The position numbers and the translations under genes were made by a program. A stretch of 51,697 bases of DNA from UBA4742 sp037138595. GTDB lineage: Bacteria > Actinomycetota > Acidimicrobiia > Acidimicrobiales > Acidimicrobilacustridaceae. Shown here piece after piece: positions 49,837 to 51,697 of the stretch (its first letter is position 1; the number at the start of each line of letters is the position of its first letter). The stretch lies in the NCBI GenBank assembly GCA_037138595.1, contig JBAXIB010000023.1, positions 1-51,697 on the forward strand, read 5' to 3'. Under the pieces are notes generated by a model. The model was given only the letters and a program-made list of their open reading frames with translations, was not told the origin of the DNA and did not search any database.

Positions 49837-49862
49837 AACGGGGCCCCGTTAGGGACCCCGTT
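49837..49862 (-). terminator. rRNA operon terminator
   Basis: AACGGGGTCCC-TAAC-GGGGCCCCGTT on the minus strand: 11 pairs with one wobble, then a short T-containing tail (TTGTCG). It lies 12 bases past the 5S 3-prime end. Confidence 0.75.
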
Positions 49863-49874
49863 CATACGAAGAAA

Positions 49875-49990
<116 letters not shown>

Positions 49991-50006
49991 ATCTGTTGTC
50001 AAGAAC

Positions 50007-50032
50007 GAGCGCGGTCGGAAAACCGAGCGCTC
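50007..50032. other. 23S-5S spacer stem, possible RNA processing site
   Basis: GAGCGC-GG-TCGG-AAAA-CCGA-GCGCTC forms a ten-pair stem with a two-base bulge in the 86-base spacer. It could be a processing target for an RNase III-type enzyme. Confidence 0.4.
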
Positions 50033-50076
50033 GAGCCCTTGAAAGAACTCCACAGCGAGCACGAACATCATTGTCA

Positions 50077-51697
<1,621 letters not shown>

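Overview
This window comes from an actinobacterial chromosome of moderate GC content. The evidence is a gcvH-garA-ftsR block beside pgsA, and a HAD phosphatase-tlyA-nadK-recN-pyrG-NUDIX-xerD-scpA-scpB-rluB-cmk-der block. Both orders match Mycobacterium tuberculosis (from memory, Rv1822/Rv1826-Rv1828 and Rv1692-Rv1713). The GC content, the DUF512 radical SAM protein and the overall gene set suggest the class Acidimicrobiia; that placement is an inference. No insertion sequence, prophage or CRISPR array was seen, and no stretch above 300 bases lacks a gene or RNA.

Layout. (1) 1-5.4 kb: a minus-strand operon pgsA, nucleotidyltransferase/phosphohexomutase fusion, gcvH, garA, ftsR, with a divergent HIT gene. 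(2) 5.5-12.5 kb: lysS, an MprF-like lysyltransferase, an SRAP protein and a DUF2079 membrane protein on the minus strand, with bioA divergent. (3) 12.6-20.9 kb: the accessory-looking part. It holds an anchored FKBP-like protein, two paralogous pentapeptide-repeat lipoproteins flanking a secreted six-bladed NHL propeller and a degenerate ABC exporter fused to a cyclic-nucleotide-binding domain, then a tiny PDG-repeat ORF and a sulfotransferase. (4) 21-28.5 kb: tRNA-Pro(GGG), an acyl-CoA carboxylase subunit, a PP2C phosphatase, der and the DUF512 protein on the minus strand; ispH and a PhnZ-like HD protein on the plus strand. (5) 28.6-35.1 kb: minus-strand scpA-scpB-rluB-aroH-tyrA-aroA-cmk-plsC. 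(6) 35.3-45.1 kb: trpS (+), then the minus-strand run HAD, coiled coil, tlyA, nadK, recN, pyrG, NUDIX, xerD, DksA-like, HD. (7) 45.1-51.7 kb: DUF1015 (+), class I aldolase, a duplicated membrane protein, an RS-rich TPR protein, and the end of an rRNA operon (5S and partial 23S; no 16S here).

Most genes are housekeeping: chromosome segregation and dimer resolution, aromatic amino acids, lipid synthesis and lipid lysinylation, CTP and NADP supply, ribosome assembly and modification, and carbon/nitrogen balance through GarA. The most unusual item is the 13.9-19.8 kb cluster. Its ABC protein has lost every recognisable ATPase motif yet keeps a full-length frame and a C-terminal sensor domain, and its neighbours are all predicted to be exported.

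A recurring TANNNT hexamer lies 6-8 bases before at least sixteen start codons, usually without a Shine-Dalgarno sequence. This suggests widespread leaderless transcription, and I used it to choose several starts.
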